In this document: piece by piece, positions 46,980 through 60,208 of the stretch
Numbering within the stretch: position 1 is the first letter of the stretch
Layout: every line of letters begins with the position of its first letter
From: Henckelia pumila
Taxonomy: Eukaryota; Streptophyta; Magnoliopsida; Lamiales; Gesneriaceae
Direction of reading: 5' to 3'
NCBI RefSeq assembly: GCF_033568475.1
Contig: NC_133122.1
Location: forward strand, 15,876,763-15,940,762
DNA: 64,000 nt
Position numbers and translations under genes: made by a program
Notes under the pieces: model-generated
What the model was told of the DNA's origin: nothing
Databases searched by the model: none
What the model saw: only the letters and a program-made list of their open reading frames with translations

Positions 46980-49900
46980 CTAAAGCCAATTAGTCATACT
47001 ACGTAGACCCATTGCTTCGCGATGTTTGTCAAATAATGGTCCTGGCAAGGGCTTAGTAAGTGGATCAGCGATATTGTCTGCAGAGGCCACTCTCTCGACA
47101 GTGATGTCTCCTCTTTCCACGATCTCCCGGATGATGTGGTATTTCCTCAGTACGTGTTTGGATCTTTGATGAGACCTTGGTTCCTTTGCCTGAGCAACGG
47201 CACCTGTGTTGACACAGTACACCGGGACTGGACCAACAACTTCCGGAATAACGCCCAACTCTTGGACGAAATTCCTCATCCAAACGGCCTCTTTAGCAGC
47301 AGCTGATGCTGCAATGTATTCTGCCTCAGTGGTGGAATCCGCTGTGGTGTCCTGCTTGGAACTCTTCCAAGAGACAGCACTGCCATTGAGCATGAGCACA
47401 AATCCAGAGGTTGACTTCGAGTCATCCACGTCACTTTGGAAGCTAGAGTCGATATAGCCTTCCAATTTCAGTTCTCTTCCTCCATATACCATGAACATAT
47501 TATTAGTCCTTCGTAAGTACTTAAGAATGTCCTTCACGGCTTTCCAATGCATTTGACCGGGATTAGCTTGATATCTGCTCGTGACACTCAGAGCAAATGC
47601 TACATCCGGTCTGGTAGATATCATCCCATACATGATACTACCTATGGCTGACGCTTATGATACATGTGTCATTTTCTCTATCTCTTCATCAGTCTTGGGA
47701 CACATAGACTTGGATAGAGAAACTCCATGACACATAGGTAGATGTCCTCTCTTGGACCCATCCATTGAAAACCGTTTCAATATGGTGTCGATGTAGGTTG
47801 CTTGAGTGATTCCTATCATTCTCTTAGATCTATCTCTATAGATCTGTATCCCTAGAATATAGGATGCCTCACCCAAATCTTTCATCGAGAATCTACCTGA
47901 TAACCATATCTTTGTTGACTGCAACATCCCTACATCATTCCCAATGAGTAGGATGTCATCAACATAAAGTACTAAGAATGTCACAGCATCCTTAACTATT
48001 TTTTTGTACACGCATGGTTCCTCCGGGTTCTTGATGAAACCAAAATCCTTTATTGTTTCATCAAATTTCTGGTTCCAACTTCTTGATGCTTGTTTTAGAC
48101 CATAGATTAATCTCTGAAGCTTGCATACCTTATGCTCGCTTCCCATGGATGTGTATCCCTCAGGCTGCGTCATATAGATCTCTTCCTTAATGTTTCCATT
48201 AAGAAATGCAGTCTTCACATCCATTTGCCATATCTCATAGTCATACCAAGAAGCTATGGCAATAAGGATTCTTATGGACTTGAACATTGCAACTGGTGAA
48301 AAAGTTTCATCATAGTCAACTCCTTGTCTTTGAGTATAACCTTTCGCCACCAATCGCGCCTTGTAGGTCAATACCTTACCATCAGGCCCAAGCTTTCTCT
48401 TGTAGATCCATTTACACCCTATTGGAACAATTCCATCGGGAGGATCTACTAAAGACCAAACTTGGTTTGAATGCATCGAGTCTATTTCCGACTGCATTGC
48501 TTCAAGCCATAAATTAGAATCCGCATCAGAAATTGCTTCCTTGAAGTTTCTTGGATCACATCCAACGTCGGGTTCATCTTGATCCCCTTCAAGAAGAAGA
48601 CCATATCGAATAGGAGGTCTAGAAGTCCTCTCGGATCTTCTAAGTATAGGCGTGTCCATCATTGGTTCCTGAGGTGTAGGATCATTATTTTGTATTTCGG
48701 GTTCTTCTCGAATTTCTTCGAGTTCCATCATCTCGCCTTTCTTATCCAATAAGAACTCCTTCTCCAAGAAGGTGGCATTCCTTGAAACCAACACCTTTGT
48801 TTCAGCAGGATGATAGAAATAATATCCGATTGAATTCTTCGGATACCCTACAAAATAACATAAGGTGGATCGACTATCCAACTTATCTCCCACTGTCTGC
48901 TTCACGTAAGCAGGACATCCCCAAATCCTCAAGTACGAATACTTAGGAGCTTTGCCATTCCATAACTCGTATGGTGTTTTATCCACTGCTTTAGTGTGGA
49001 CGTTGTTCAACAACAATACCGCCGTTTCAAGCGCATAGCCCCAAAACGAAGGTGGAAGCTCAGTGAAGCTCATCATGGATCGAACCATGTCCAACAAAGT
49101 TCGATTACGACGCTCCGATACACCATTCAGCTGAGGTGTCATAGGAGGAGTCCACTGAGAGAGAATCTCATTCTCTTTCAGATAGTCCAAAAACTCGGTA
49201 CTCAAGTATTCTCCACCTCGATCCGATCGAAGTGCTTTAATACTTTTACCTAGCTTGTTTTCTACTTCAGCCTTGAATTCTTTGAACTTTTCAAATGCTT
49301 CAGACTTATATTTCATTAAATATAAATACCCATACCTAGAATAATCATCAGTAAAGGTAATGAAGTAGGTGTGGCCATATTGAGTACCAATTCTAAATGG
49401 ACCACAAACATCTGTATGGATCAAATCCAACAGATTTTGACTACGCTCAGGTTTCCCCTTAAAAGGAGATTTAGTCATTTTTTCTTTCAGGCAGGACTCA
49501 CAAGTAGGTAGAGAGTTAATATCAGACATATCAAACATGCCCTCTCCCACTAGCTTGTTCATCCTCCTTGAGGAAATATGACCTAGCCTAGCATGCCAAA
49601 GGTTTGCCGGGTTTTGACTATCGATTTTCCTTTTGTTTGTTGTTACCGGTTTATCAACATAATTTATTGGAACGTCTTTTAATTTTAAGTTATATAGATC
49701 GTTTTCAAGTTGTCCATTTCCAATCAAACATTCATTCTTGTAAATATTGCAAATCTCATTCACAAAATTGCAAGAATAACCATCTCTATCAAGCATAGAA
49801 ACAGAAATAATGTTTTTAATTAAATCTGGAACAAATAAAATGTCTCTCAAAAGTAACTTAAAATCGTTCTGCAAAATTAAATAAACGTCTCCTACAGCTT

Positions 49901-50894
49901 TAGCTTCAACTCTAGAACCATTTTCGAGCCTCAGCTGGGTCTCACCCATTCTAAGCTTGCGACTTCTTGTCATCACCTGCAAATCATTGCAAATGTGAGA
50001 TCCACATCCGGTATCCAATACCCAAGAAGTAGTATTAAGTGAAACATTTATTTCAATATAGAACATACCCTTCGCAGTTCGCAACTGCTCTAGATATTCC
50101 TTGCAGTTACGTTTCCAATGACCGGGCTTCTTGCAGTAATGGCAAACATCCTTGGACTTTTCCATGTTTGAAGCCTTTGTCTTGTACTTCTTCTCGGGTT
50201 CGGTTTTCTTGGGTGGGGCAGAACGTTTCTTACCCTTTGTACTTGGCCCCTTCTTAGCAGAAGAAGAGGAGCCCACCAAGAAAGCTGGTTTATCCTTCTT
50301 TAAAGTGGATTCATATGTTACAAGCATATTGACCATCTCTTCAAGGGAGACCTCTATCTTGTTCATATTGAAATTTACCACAAATCCGTCAAACGAAGAA
50401 GGAAGAGATAGAAGTAATAAGTCCACGTTGAGTTCATGCTCCAACACCAAATCAAGCGTTACCAACTTCTGTATGAGCCAAATCACTCGTACCCCATGAT
50501 CACGGACCGAAGTCCCTTCACGCATGCGACACGTCATTAGCTCTTTTACAGTAGCGAACCTTTCAGCTCTCGATTGAGCCCCAAAAAGTTCCTTGAGTTG
50601 TACGTGAATGTCAACAGCATTCACGGTATCCTCAAATCGCATCTGGAGTTCATCAGACATCGAGGCTTGCATATAGCATTTGGCCTTGATATCATGGTCC
50701 CACCATGTATCAAGTTTGGCCAATTCTTCCGGACTTACATCAACTGGTGCTTCCTTCGGAGGAGATTTTTCTAACACGTAGAGCATATTCTTCGAAGTCA
50801 AGACAATCTTCAACTTACGGAACCATTCCGTATAGTTTGCGCCAGTCAATTTATTTTGTTCGAGGATAGAGAAAAGTGGATTACGCGAATTCAT
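46980..50894 (-). pseudogene. Copia Gag-Pol polyprotein, one premature stop
   Basis: The preferred start is the ATG at 50894 (MNSRNPLFS); an in-frame ATG lies 10 codons upstream. Domains: gag; CCHC knuckle CHYCKKPGHWKRNC (residues 251-264); protease DTG (294-296); integrase HHCC finger (LWHARLGH) and DDE core (HTDVCGPF, RSDRGGEY); RT (TFSPVAMFKS, YVDDIL); and RNase H (STTEAEYIA). The frame runs without shift for about 1305 codons. A single TAA at 47655-47657 separates RT from RNase H where relatives have a Tyr codon. The final stop overlaps the polypurine tract. It would provide all enzymes for its own retrotransposition were it not for that stop. Confidence 0.93.
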
Positions 50895-52457
50895 CTTTAT
50901 GAAATACTGAAAAGAAACAGACAATTATCAGTGATTGTTTAATTAATTTACTAAGACATAAAATAGGCGAAATTTATTTTATGAATCTCACTCCCACTAT
51001 TTTAACGATTTCACTACCCTCTAGTGAAAACGGGAAACTATTTTCCTTAGTGGGAACATGGAGTCCAATTGACAAACTATGGTCCCGAATAATATCAGCC
51101 AACCATAATTTTCAAAAGGTAGAGTCCAATTGCTTCCAAAGCAACCTCCACGTTTTTACCTCATGTCCAATAAGGGCCCAATAATATGACGCCGTTTATT
51201 GTGACATGTCAAGATGACCCATCAATATTAAGTTGTGATGGACGGTCGCCATGTGGATCCCCCAATAATATGAGCCGATCCCATGGGAGTTCCACCCAAC
51301 TTACAACATGTGTCGATCCAATGTACAGCTTTCCGACGAACGGGCCCCCCCAATAATATGAGCCGGACCGTATCCGCGGATAGCATCTCATACATTGATC
51401 GTTGATGGAAGGTAGGAACATTTAAACAATTTTAAATTTACTTTATTTATCTTGATATCAATTTTAAATCATATTTAAAATGAGGGATTTTAATTTTGAA
51501 AATTTGTCTCATCATTAGAAATTTGTATGCTTGCGGGATTCATACAATTTTGTCTAAAACATGCATACAACTATAATATCATATATTATATAGGATGATC
51601 GATTCCATTTCTAATCGACCCGTGGTTGCCAATCACGAGTCTAAGTCCAATCCTAGGTAATATGCAGGTATGCAATGCAATCCTATTACATTGAGCTTCC
51701 AATTTACATTTCTTCAGTCTTTATTATCTGCTGGGCCCACCTCCGTCTTCAAATATTCATCTCCCACTAAGTCTAATGTATTTACAATAAATAACCATGA
51801 CAAGTAGGGGATACATTTTAAGGGGTGGGAACGGGCCATAAACCGGGCAATTAAATTTAAAAGGATAAAATCATATTCCATATATAAAATCTTATTTTAC
51901 ATACAAAATTATATTTTATCTTTTTATCAAATAAAATCATATTTTACATATAAAATCCAATTTTATACAAAAAATCATATTTTACTCAATATTTCCATAA
52001 GATCATATCTTATCATCAATTGTACCAAAAATAATTAATTTCATAAAATATGATTTAACGGATAAAATCTATAAATTTTCCAAAAATTCAAATTTATCCA
52101 AAAATCAATTTTAAAATTTTCGGACTCGAACAATTCGATCCGATGCCTCGTGGACCAATCAAAAACAATTTTCGATCGGACCAAAAATAGAATTTTAACA
52201 TATTAAAATTTTAATTTTAAAATTAAAAAATTAATTTTTCGCGGGCCGCCCGGGACACTCCCGGGCAGCCCGCGCCCCAAAGGGGCTCGGGCCAGGCAGC
52301 GACCCAATCGATGCCCCCCGGGCAGCGATCCAATCGCTGCCCGTGTTTTGCCCGAAAAAAAAAAAATTATTTTTAAAAAAATTTATTTTGTTTCAAAAAC
52401 CGAGGCTTAAAAATTTTTGTACAATCGATTAATTTAATCGCTTGATCTGAGCAACCT
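50895..52457 (-). other. Long copia leader, between primer site and gag
   Basis: About 1.56 kb with no supported gene. It holds a three-fold CCAATAATATGA repeat (51178-51370), AT-rich filler, and a GC-rich self-complementary block (52240-52350) near the primer site. A packaging or dimerisation role is possible but only inferred from position. Confidence 0.6.
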
Positions 52458-52470
52458 GGCTCTGATACCA
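52458..52470 (-). promoter_or_regulatory. Primer binding site of the copia element
   Basis: In sense TGGTATCAGAGCC, one base after the 5' LTR end. tRNA-iMet type. Confidence 0.92.
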
Positions 52471-52471
52471 C

Positions 52472-54311
52472 TGTTGGAGAACGGTGATCAGATCAATCAG
52501 AATTGATACCCGGTGCAGCGGAAGTTTAAAATTTTTATATGGAACGATTCCATAATGGGTATCAAAACTTTACGATTAAATTGTGTGTGTAAAAATTAAA
52601 TAATAATTATAAATTTTTACCTCCAATCTCGAATCGAGATTATGGACACCAACAGATTACTCTGCTCTTGTTGTATATCCCTGGAACTGATGGACGAACT
52701 GTTCTTCAATCAGGTCCACGAACAAAGATTTAATCCCTCTGATAGATTGCACTAGAAAATCTATCAGAAGTTTCTACGAAGAGAATTAACGAATTTGATC
52801 CGTTAAACCAGACTGCAAATTCAAAATTCACAGGCTGGATTTTTCCCGAGCAGAGGGGAGGGGGCGGCCACTTTTAGAGAGAAAACTAGGGTTTTCAAAA
52901 ATTGTGACCTCTGTTGTGTAATTTCTGTACTGCAATAACTTATTTATAATTTGGGCTGCTAACAGCTTAGGGCCCATTAGTCATAAGTTCAAGCCTGACA
53001 AGCAAAGCCCGCATGTTCAGAAATTAATATAAAATTCATCGTGACTCAGATTGATAAACCAATTTCACCAATGTTCACAGAAACCATTTCTGCACTTTTA
53101 AAGTCAAGATAAATTTTTCTGAATCCGAATTCAGTGATTTCCAAAAATGCACATCCCTATGTCATTTTAGGAAATCTTACTCCTCTACTCTTAAATAAGA
53201 AATCCCACTTCTTTGTTCATTAAATTTAACTCTTTAAATTTAACTATCTCAACGGGGATTAAAAATCCATTACTTTGTGTGACCCTCAATGGTTCAGGGA
53301 TACAGCTAGCCATGGGCTCACAACTCCTTGTGACTCGGAACAACAATTTCCGACTTGCCCATCGAATCATGGTAAGAGCGCCTAGCAACATCGTCCCATG
53401 ATTCCCTAGGTATCACTAATAGTGCCTACAAGAACCAATAGATTTTGGTTAGCGTACAGTACGGTCCCTTCATCCAAATATCCCGATCGAATTAACAACC
53501 ATTGGTAAATCGAGAGTCGTTCTAGATTCGATAACTATGCAACGCATCTTGAAGATCAAATAGTGACATCGCATGTGCTACTAAGAAACCATTTCTTAAA
53601 ACACATCATGTACTCTGGCCAGAGATTCGTCACACTAATATCTCCTCAGATTGCATAGGATATCCACACTCGCAAGTATGTGGTGAATCCTTGACAACAA
53701 AGCATCGACTCCTATATGTGTCGTAACTGTACCCAATCCCAACACCTGATGACCCCAATAGAGTCGGTAAACGAGTCAAAGCACAGTACTAGCATATAGA
53801 GTCTCAATGATGTTTCAAGTAGTAAGGACTAATGGTGTACAACCAAAACCGCGGACTTTATCCACTCGATAAGTGATAACCACTTGGAAAATCCGGATAG
53901 GGTAGTTCGATCATTCATCGTATGAATATCCATTTGCATGCTTCGAACATCTCTATGTTCCTTACCAATGAAACGTGGTACTCTGCATCGCAAATGCTAG
54001 TCTCAAACTCGAGCGATCCTTATCCTTATTAACGGACGGCTCAATCGACTAGGAACTGTTTAGAATATACAATGACTATAAGATGTGTTTCATGATAGAC
54101 ATCCCCATGTTCTACCACATCTTACATACACTATAGTATATTCAAGGTCTTTATCAAAACAACAATAGTATATCACAATATAACAATATGAAGAAAGATA
54201 AAGTCATTGCCATTAATAAAAGTGTAAATTATATTAAACAAAAGATTGTTTATACAAAGAGTCATCAAAGCCCTTAGCCACAAGTTGGCTCACCGGGCAC
54301 CCACTCTTTCA
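52472..54311 (-). repeat. 5' LTR of the copia element
   Basis: In sense it starts TGAAAGAG at 54311 and ends CCAACA at 52472. Open frames within are mirrored in the other LTR and are not genes. Confidence 0.95.
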
Positions 54312-54368
54312 ATCATAGCATGCAAAAGAATTCTTGTGATTTAGTCTCATCATGAGGTATTTTTGTAG

Positions 54369-57300
54369 ATGGCAAATCGTGATAACCAGGGTTCTCATGG
54401 CAGTATTGGTGGGCGTTGGGGTGATGCCGACCGAGAGCATCGTCGAGAACGGAGTCATCGTCATCATGACGACGAGCGTTTCATTGTGCGTCGATTCTTA
54501 GCTATGGGTCCTAAGCCCTTAGTTGGAGGTGAGTCTCCGGAGGATGCGGAAAATTGGTTAGACCGCATGGAGACGACTTTTCAGACTTTTCACTGCACCG
54601 AGGAGCAGAAGATGGAGACCCTTGGCTATCTTCTGGATGGGCGAGCCCGTAGGTGGTGGAGGTTTACTTCTGCACCTTTTATTGTGGCGAGAGGAGTGGC
54701 CACCTAGGCCGAGTTCCGCACAGCTTTCCAAAAGCGATATTTTCCTCCTGCACTCCGTCAGTCGAAGGCAGGCGAGCTACTGAGTCTGCGACAGGGAGCC
54801 ATGTCTATCGATGAGTATCAGCAGAGGTTCTTTGATCTGCTATCCTATTGCCCCGAGATTGCTGATAGCTCAGAGATGAAGTATAATCTGTTTCTTCAGG
54901 GCCTTAAACCTGAGATCCATGACCGTGTGGCAGTTGGCGACGACATGTCCTACGAGGGTTTGGTGAGCCGTTGTCACCAGGCGGAGGACAGCATTCGGCG
55001 GAACAGGTCTTTCCCTCAGTCGAGGCCTGCTAGTTCTTTGGGACCCCGTGCCCAATCTTTCAAGAAGTCTGGATCTACTTCTTCCTCTGGTTCTGGAGGT
55101 GTTGTCCGTTTTGGTAAGAAGGACAAGTGTGATCACCGTGGGAAGAACCATACATCCGACAAGTGCCGTAGAGCTTCTGGAGCTTGTTTCCATTGTGGAG
55201 AGACTGGTCATATCCGGAGAGATTGTCCACTATCTGGGGAAGGCGGTTCTGGATCTGGTTCAGGATCTGGTTCTCAGGCCACCGTACAGCAGAGGTCGCA
55301 GGGACAGTCTGCTGGGAGTTCTCATTTGAGGCCACGAGCTTCTGGCTAGGTTTTTGCCCTGAGACATGATCAGGCAGTGGAGGAGAATGAGAAAGTCATC
55401 GCAGGTACATTTTTGCTTTATGGTATACCTGCTCTTGTACTTATTGACACTGGTGCATCTCATTCCTTCATTTTTGCACGTTTTGTTAAGAGGCATAAGT
55501 TACCATGCATTGCACTAGACGTAGTGATGTCTGTTTTTACTCCGACGGGGGTTGCCCTTTAGAGTTCGAAGGGAACATTCTGTTAGTGAATCTCATGGTC
55601 CTGGCGATGGACGACTTTGATTGCATTCTGGGAATAGATATGTTGACTACCTATCGAGCTTCAGTGGACTGCTATCAGAGATTAGTACGCTTTCATTCGG
55701 AGGGGAGTGAGAGTTGGTTTTTCTATGGTGAGGGAGCACGACCCCCGATGCCTTTAGTATCAGCTTTGAGAGCCTGTCGAGCTCTAGAGTCTGGCGGGGA
55801 AGGCTACCTTATCTATGCAGTTGATTTGTCCGCTGAGAGTATTGGGATAGAGAGCATTCCTGTTGTGGATGAATTTCCAGATGTATTTCCTGATGAGATT
55901 CCGGGTTTTCCTCCTGCTAGAGAAGTCGAGTTTGGCATAGAGTTGATGCCGGGTACTTCGTCTATTTCTAGAGCACCATATCATCTGGCTCCATCATAGA
56001 TGCGTGAGTTGAAAAATCAGCTACAAGATCTTTTGGACAAGGGGTACATTCGTCCTAGTGTATCTCCTTGGGGAGCTCCTGTTCTCTTTGTGAAGAAAAA
56101 GGATGGGTCGATGCGGTTGTGCATTGACATCGGCAGCTGAATCGAGTCACTGTTAAGAACAAGTATCCGTTGCCTCGTATTGATGACTTGTTTGATCAGC
56201 TGCAGGGCACGTCACTTTACTCCAAGATTGACTTGAGATCTGGGTATCATCAGTTGAGAGTCCGTGATCAGGACGTAGCCAAGACTGCATTCCGTACTCG
56301 CTATGGGCATTACGAGTTTCTAGTAATGCCATTTGGTTTGACTAATGCCCCGGCTATATTCATGGATCTGATGAACCGTGTTTTCAGGGAGTATTTGGAC
56401 AAGTTTGTCGTGGTCTTCATTGACGACATCTTAGTGTATTCGCATAATATGGAAGAGCATGTTTCTCACTTGCGGTTGATACTGCAGACTCTTCGGGATG
56501 AGCAGTTGTACGCCAAGCTGAGCAAGTGTGAGTTATGGATGGATCGAGTGGTCTTTCTTGGCCATATCATATCCAGGGAAGGGATTTCTGTTGATCCAAG
56601 CAAGATTGAAGCGGTACTTAATTGGTCGCGTTCGACGACAGTTGCTGAGATCCGTAGTTTTCTGGGTCTAGCAGGGTATTATCGTCGCTTCATTCTGAAC
56701 TTCTCTCAGTTAGCTCGACCGTTAATGCAACTTACCCGCAAGAGTGTGGATTTCGAATGGTCCTCCGAGTGTGAGGAGAATTTCTGTGAGCTTCGACGGC
56801 GGTTGACTTCTGTGCCGGTGTTGGCATTACCGTCAGGATCTGGAGGGTATGTGGTATACACTGATGCTTCTCTTCAGGGGTTAGGTTGTGTTCTGACTCA
56901 GAATGGGCATGTGATCGCATACGCTTCTAGACAGCTGAAGCTTCATGAGGACAACTATCCAGTCCATGATTTGGAGTTAGCAGCCATTGTGTTCGCTTTG
57001 AAGATCTGGCGTCATTATCTGTATGGCAAGAAATTTGAGATCTTCACCGACCATAAGAGTCTCAAGTATTTCTTCACTCAGGCGGAGTTGAACATAAGGT
57101 AGAGACGTTGGATGGACTTGCTTAAGGACTATGATTGCGAGATTAAGTACCATCCGGGAGCTGCTAATCTCACTGCTGATGCTTTGAGTCGAAAGGTGCG
57201 ACTATCCGCACTTCAGACTTGTTCGATGTCTAGTGCGATCAGTGACTGTTGTACTTCAGGTTATACCTTCAAGCATAAGAAAGGTATGCAGAGTATCCAG

Positions 57301-58752
57301 ATGTTTGTGATATTATCTGAGCCAGCTTTGTATTTGCGGATCCGAGATGCTCAGATGACTGATTTGAAAACCCAGCGTTTAGCTCGTCTAGCTAACGAGG
57401 GTAGCTCGTCTGGATTTCATTATCAGTCAGATGGCTTTCTGTGTTTGTCTGGTAGGTTTGTGATTCCGCAGGATGAAGAGTTGCGAGAGGAGATTTTGTC
57501 TCAGGCACATCGCACTAAGTTGAGTATTCATCCTGGAAGCAACAAGATGTACAAGGATCTACGTACTCGTTTCTGGTGGAAGGATATGAAACGCAGTGTT
57601 TATCAGTTTGTTTCGAGATGTTTGGTGTGTCAACAGGTCAAGGCAGAGCACCGACGACCTGGAGGATTGCTTCACAGTCTGCCTATTCCTGAATGAAAAT
57701 GGGAGTTTATCACAATGGACTTTGTGACCCATTTGCCAGTATCCTCGAGGAACTGTGATGCTATTTGGGTTGTGGTGGACCGACTCACCAAGTCAGCGCA
57801 TTTCATTGCCTATAGCCGAGAGTACTCTGTGGATCGCATGGCACGGATGTACATTCAGGAGATCGTTCGACTTCATGGAGTGCCTGTGAGCATTGTCAGC
57901 GATCGGGACCCCAAGTTCACTTCTAGATTCTGGGGGAGTGTTCAGCGTGCGATGGGTACTACTCTCAGTTTGAGTACTGCCTATCATCCGGAGACTGATG
58001 GTCAGTCAGAGCGTACTATCCGTACTTTGGAGGATATGCTTAGAGCGTGCGTCATGGATTTTGGTTCAGCCTGGAAGGATCATTTGCCGTTGATCGAGTT
58101 CGCGTACAACAACAGCTATCATACTAGTATTGGGATGGCACCTTTTGAGGCGTTGTACGGGCGACGTTGTCGTACTCCACTCTTCTGGGAAGAAGTGGGG
58201 GAGAGACAGGCTGAGGGACCGGAGCTTATCCAGTAGGCGGTAGACATTGTCGATCAGATCAAGAAACAGATTAAGACTACACAGGATCGTCAGCCCAGCT
58301 ATGCTAATATCAAGCGTAGGCCTTTGCAGTTCGATGTCGGGGAAAAAGTGTTTCTGAGAGTATCACCTTTCCGCAAGATTCTCAGATTTGGCCTTAAGGG
58401 CAAGTTGTCTCCTAGGTTTATCGGTCCGTTTGAGAATCTGGAGAGCATTGGCGATTTGGCTTATCGACTAGCTTTGCCACCGCATCTATCTAGTATTCAC
58501 GACGTGTTCCACGTATCTCTATTGCGACGGTATGTAGCGGATGAATCTCATATTCTGCAGCGGTCTGAGGTTCAGGTGAACAAGGATTTGACCTGTGTTG
58601 AGAAACCTATTCGTATCCTGGATTATAAGAATAAGGTTTTGCGGAACAAAGTCATTCCTTTGGTTTTAGTTCAGTGGCAGCGCCGAGGCACTGAAGAAGC
58701 TACTTGGGAGCTTGAGGACAGGATGCATGAAGACCATCCTGAGTTGTTTTGA
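54369..58752 (+). pseudogene. Gag-pol of the nested Tekay element, disrupted
   Basis: Gag starts at 54369 (MANRDNQGSH); knuckle CFHCGETGHIRRDC at about 55186. The order is protease (LIDTGASH, about 55440), RT (FIDDIL, about 56419), RNase H (YTDASLQG), integrase (HHCC finger near 57510, DDE core) and a chromodomain-like end (EEATWE near 58695), stopping at TGA 58750. Breaks: TAG 54705, TAG 55347, frameshift probably with a small deletion near 55550, TAG 55997, one-base deletion near 56130, TAG 57100, TGA 57694, TAG 58234. Several of the stops fit Trp or Gln codons changed by C-to-T or G-to-A. Confidence 0.93.
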
Positions 58753-58851
58753 TTACATTCTTAAGTTGTATTCAGTTGCAAACTCTGTAAACGTTTGATT
58801 TGAATAAAGAATGTTTCTGATTTCTGTATTGCATTCAGTACTTAAGATCTG

Positions 58852-58885
58852 ATTTCGAGGACGAAATATCTTAAGTGGGGGAGAA
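58852..58885 (+). promoter_or_regulatory. Polypurine tract of the nested Tekay element
   Basis: AAGTGGGGGAGAA (58873-58885) directly precedes the 3' LTR, with TTTCGAGGACGAAA just upstream as in the 1-16719 array. Confidence 0.88.
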
Positions 58886-60208
58886 TGTAGTAGCCCGTAC
58901 CCTAATTGAGTAATTAAAGGATTAATGCTAATTAAATAAATTGGGTATCGGACGGATCGGAAGCTCCGAAGGCACGATCGGAAGCTCCGAACAGGATCGG
59001 AAGCTCTGATGAGCGATCGAAGTCACCGATATTATTATGTCATCCATGACGTGTGGTTGGATCGGAAGCTCCGATCACCCCTATCCGAAGTCAACAAGTG
59101 ATATTTTGACACGTGGCAGATCAGAATCTTTGGAAGCTCCGATGGCAGGATCGGACGTTCCGATCGAGGTTCGAACGTTCCGATCAAGGATCGGAAGTTC
59201 CGATCGTTGTCTATAAATAGAGGTCCGAGGCTTCATTTCTAATTTCCAATTCCGAGTATTTCCCTCTCCTTTCTAGTCTATTCGAGTTGTTCTAGCCTTC
59301 CTAGGCTTGACCCGGCGGTCAACGAGGCGTTTGGTAGTCGTAGCGGAGTTGTGCCCAAGTTCTGGAGGCATCGACATCAAAGGGCTAACGACGGACGATG
59401 GTATAGCTTTTGCTTCCTATAAATATTTAGGAGTATGCAATAGCTTAGTTAAGGCTTTTAGAGCACTTTAATGATAGTAGTATCATTTGGTAGTGTAGAG
59501 CAGACTATAGGCGTGGACCTAGAGTTGGTAGAGCTTGCACTGATTTGAGGTACGAAAGTACTGTTTGAGATATCCTGACTGAGTATGCATGTATTATGTG
59601 ACTGCATGGTTTATATGTCATTGATTTATGCTGCATTCATTTGCATATTGAGCTATCTCCTTCGAGATATCTGTTAGTAGGGTTTTTCCCTATCCTGTTA
59701 GTGGTTGGACTTCCATCGATTTGGGTCCGGAATATCCACTGGTATTATGGTATGGGAGCCACCTCCTGAAGCGACGGCACAGCGTGCTACATACCAGGGC
59801 CCGGTCTGTCTCTGTTATCTGATCCTTGACCTCGAGTTTTTAGGGAGTTCACTTTGCATGCATGTATACTCATACTCTCGTACTGAGCGTTTTATGCTCA
59901 CGTCTCGTACTCTGTGTTTCTGGACACCCTATTCCATGGGGCAGGTTTGCGATTGGACAAGTAGGGTGGATCCAGGAGGGGCTAGTCAGTGGTTGGCCAG
60001 CTGGAGCTTCGTCTAGGTTTTATTACTGTTGTTTGGGTTGATACAACTATTTGATTTGGTTGTATATTATTTGGATAAATTACAGATTCCTTTACTTGGG
60101 ATTGTATAACGTTTATGATTTCCACAGTTTTATTCTGATATCTGTTTAATTAAGTTAATTGCATGCCTAAGTTCTGTTTAGTAGGTGATCCGGGTAAGGG
60201 TCACTACA
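58886..60208 (+). repeat. 3' LTR of the nested Tekay element
   Basis: TGTAGTAGCCCG...TCACTACA, followed by GATCT. The palindrome array (58955-59206) has nine units against ten in the 5' LTR; TATA box at 59212-59219. Confidence 0.95.

Larger units (their letters stand above)
45123..54311 (-). mobile_element. Nearly intact Ty1/copia element
   Basis: LTRs of 1843 and 1840 bp (45123-46965 and 52472-54311) are flanked by ATCAT duplications (45118-45122 and 54312-54316). In sense, each LTR starts TGAAAGAG and ends CCAACA. Polyprotein, primer binding site and polypurine tract are all in place. Only one stop was seen in the coding region, and the LTRs are very similar, so this is the youngest of the three nested elements. 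The sub-lineage (Tork/Angela-like) is not resolved. Confidence 0.96.
43768..60208 (+). mobile_element. Tekay-type Ty3/gypsy element inserted in the Tat integrase
   Basis: Complete LTRs at 43768-45109 (1342 bp) and 58886-60208 (1323 bp) are flanked by GATCT duplications. The internal region is split by a copia element inserted in its primer binding site. Gag-pol lies at 54369-58752. Protein motifs match the Tekay chromovirus class, but the LTRs share no obvious sequence with the array at 1-16719. Confidence 0.95.
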
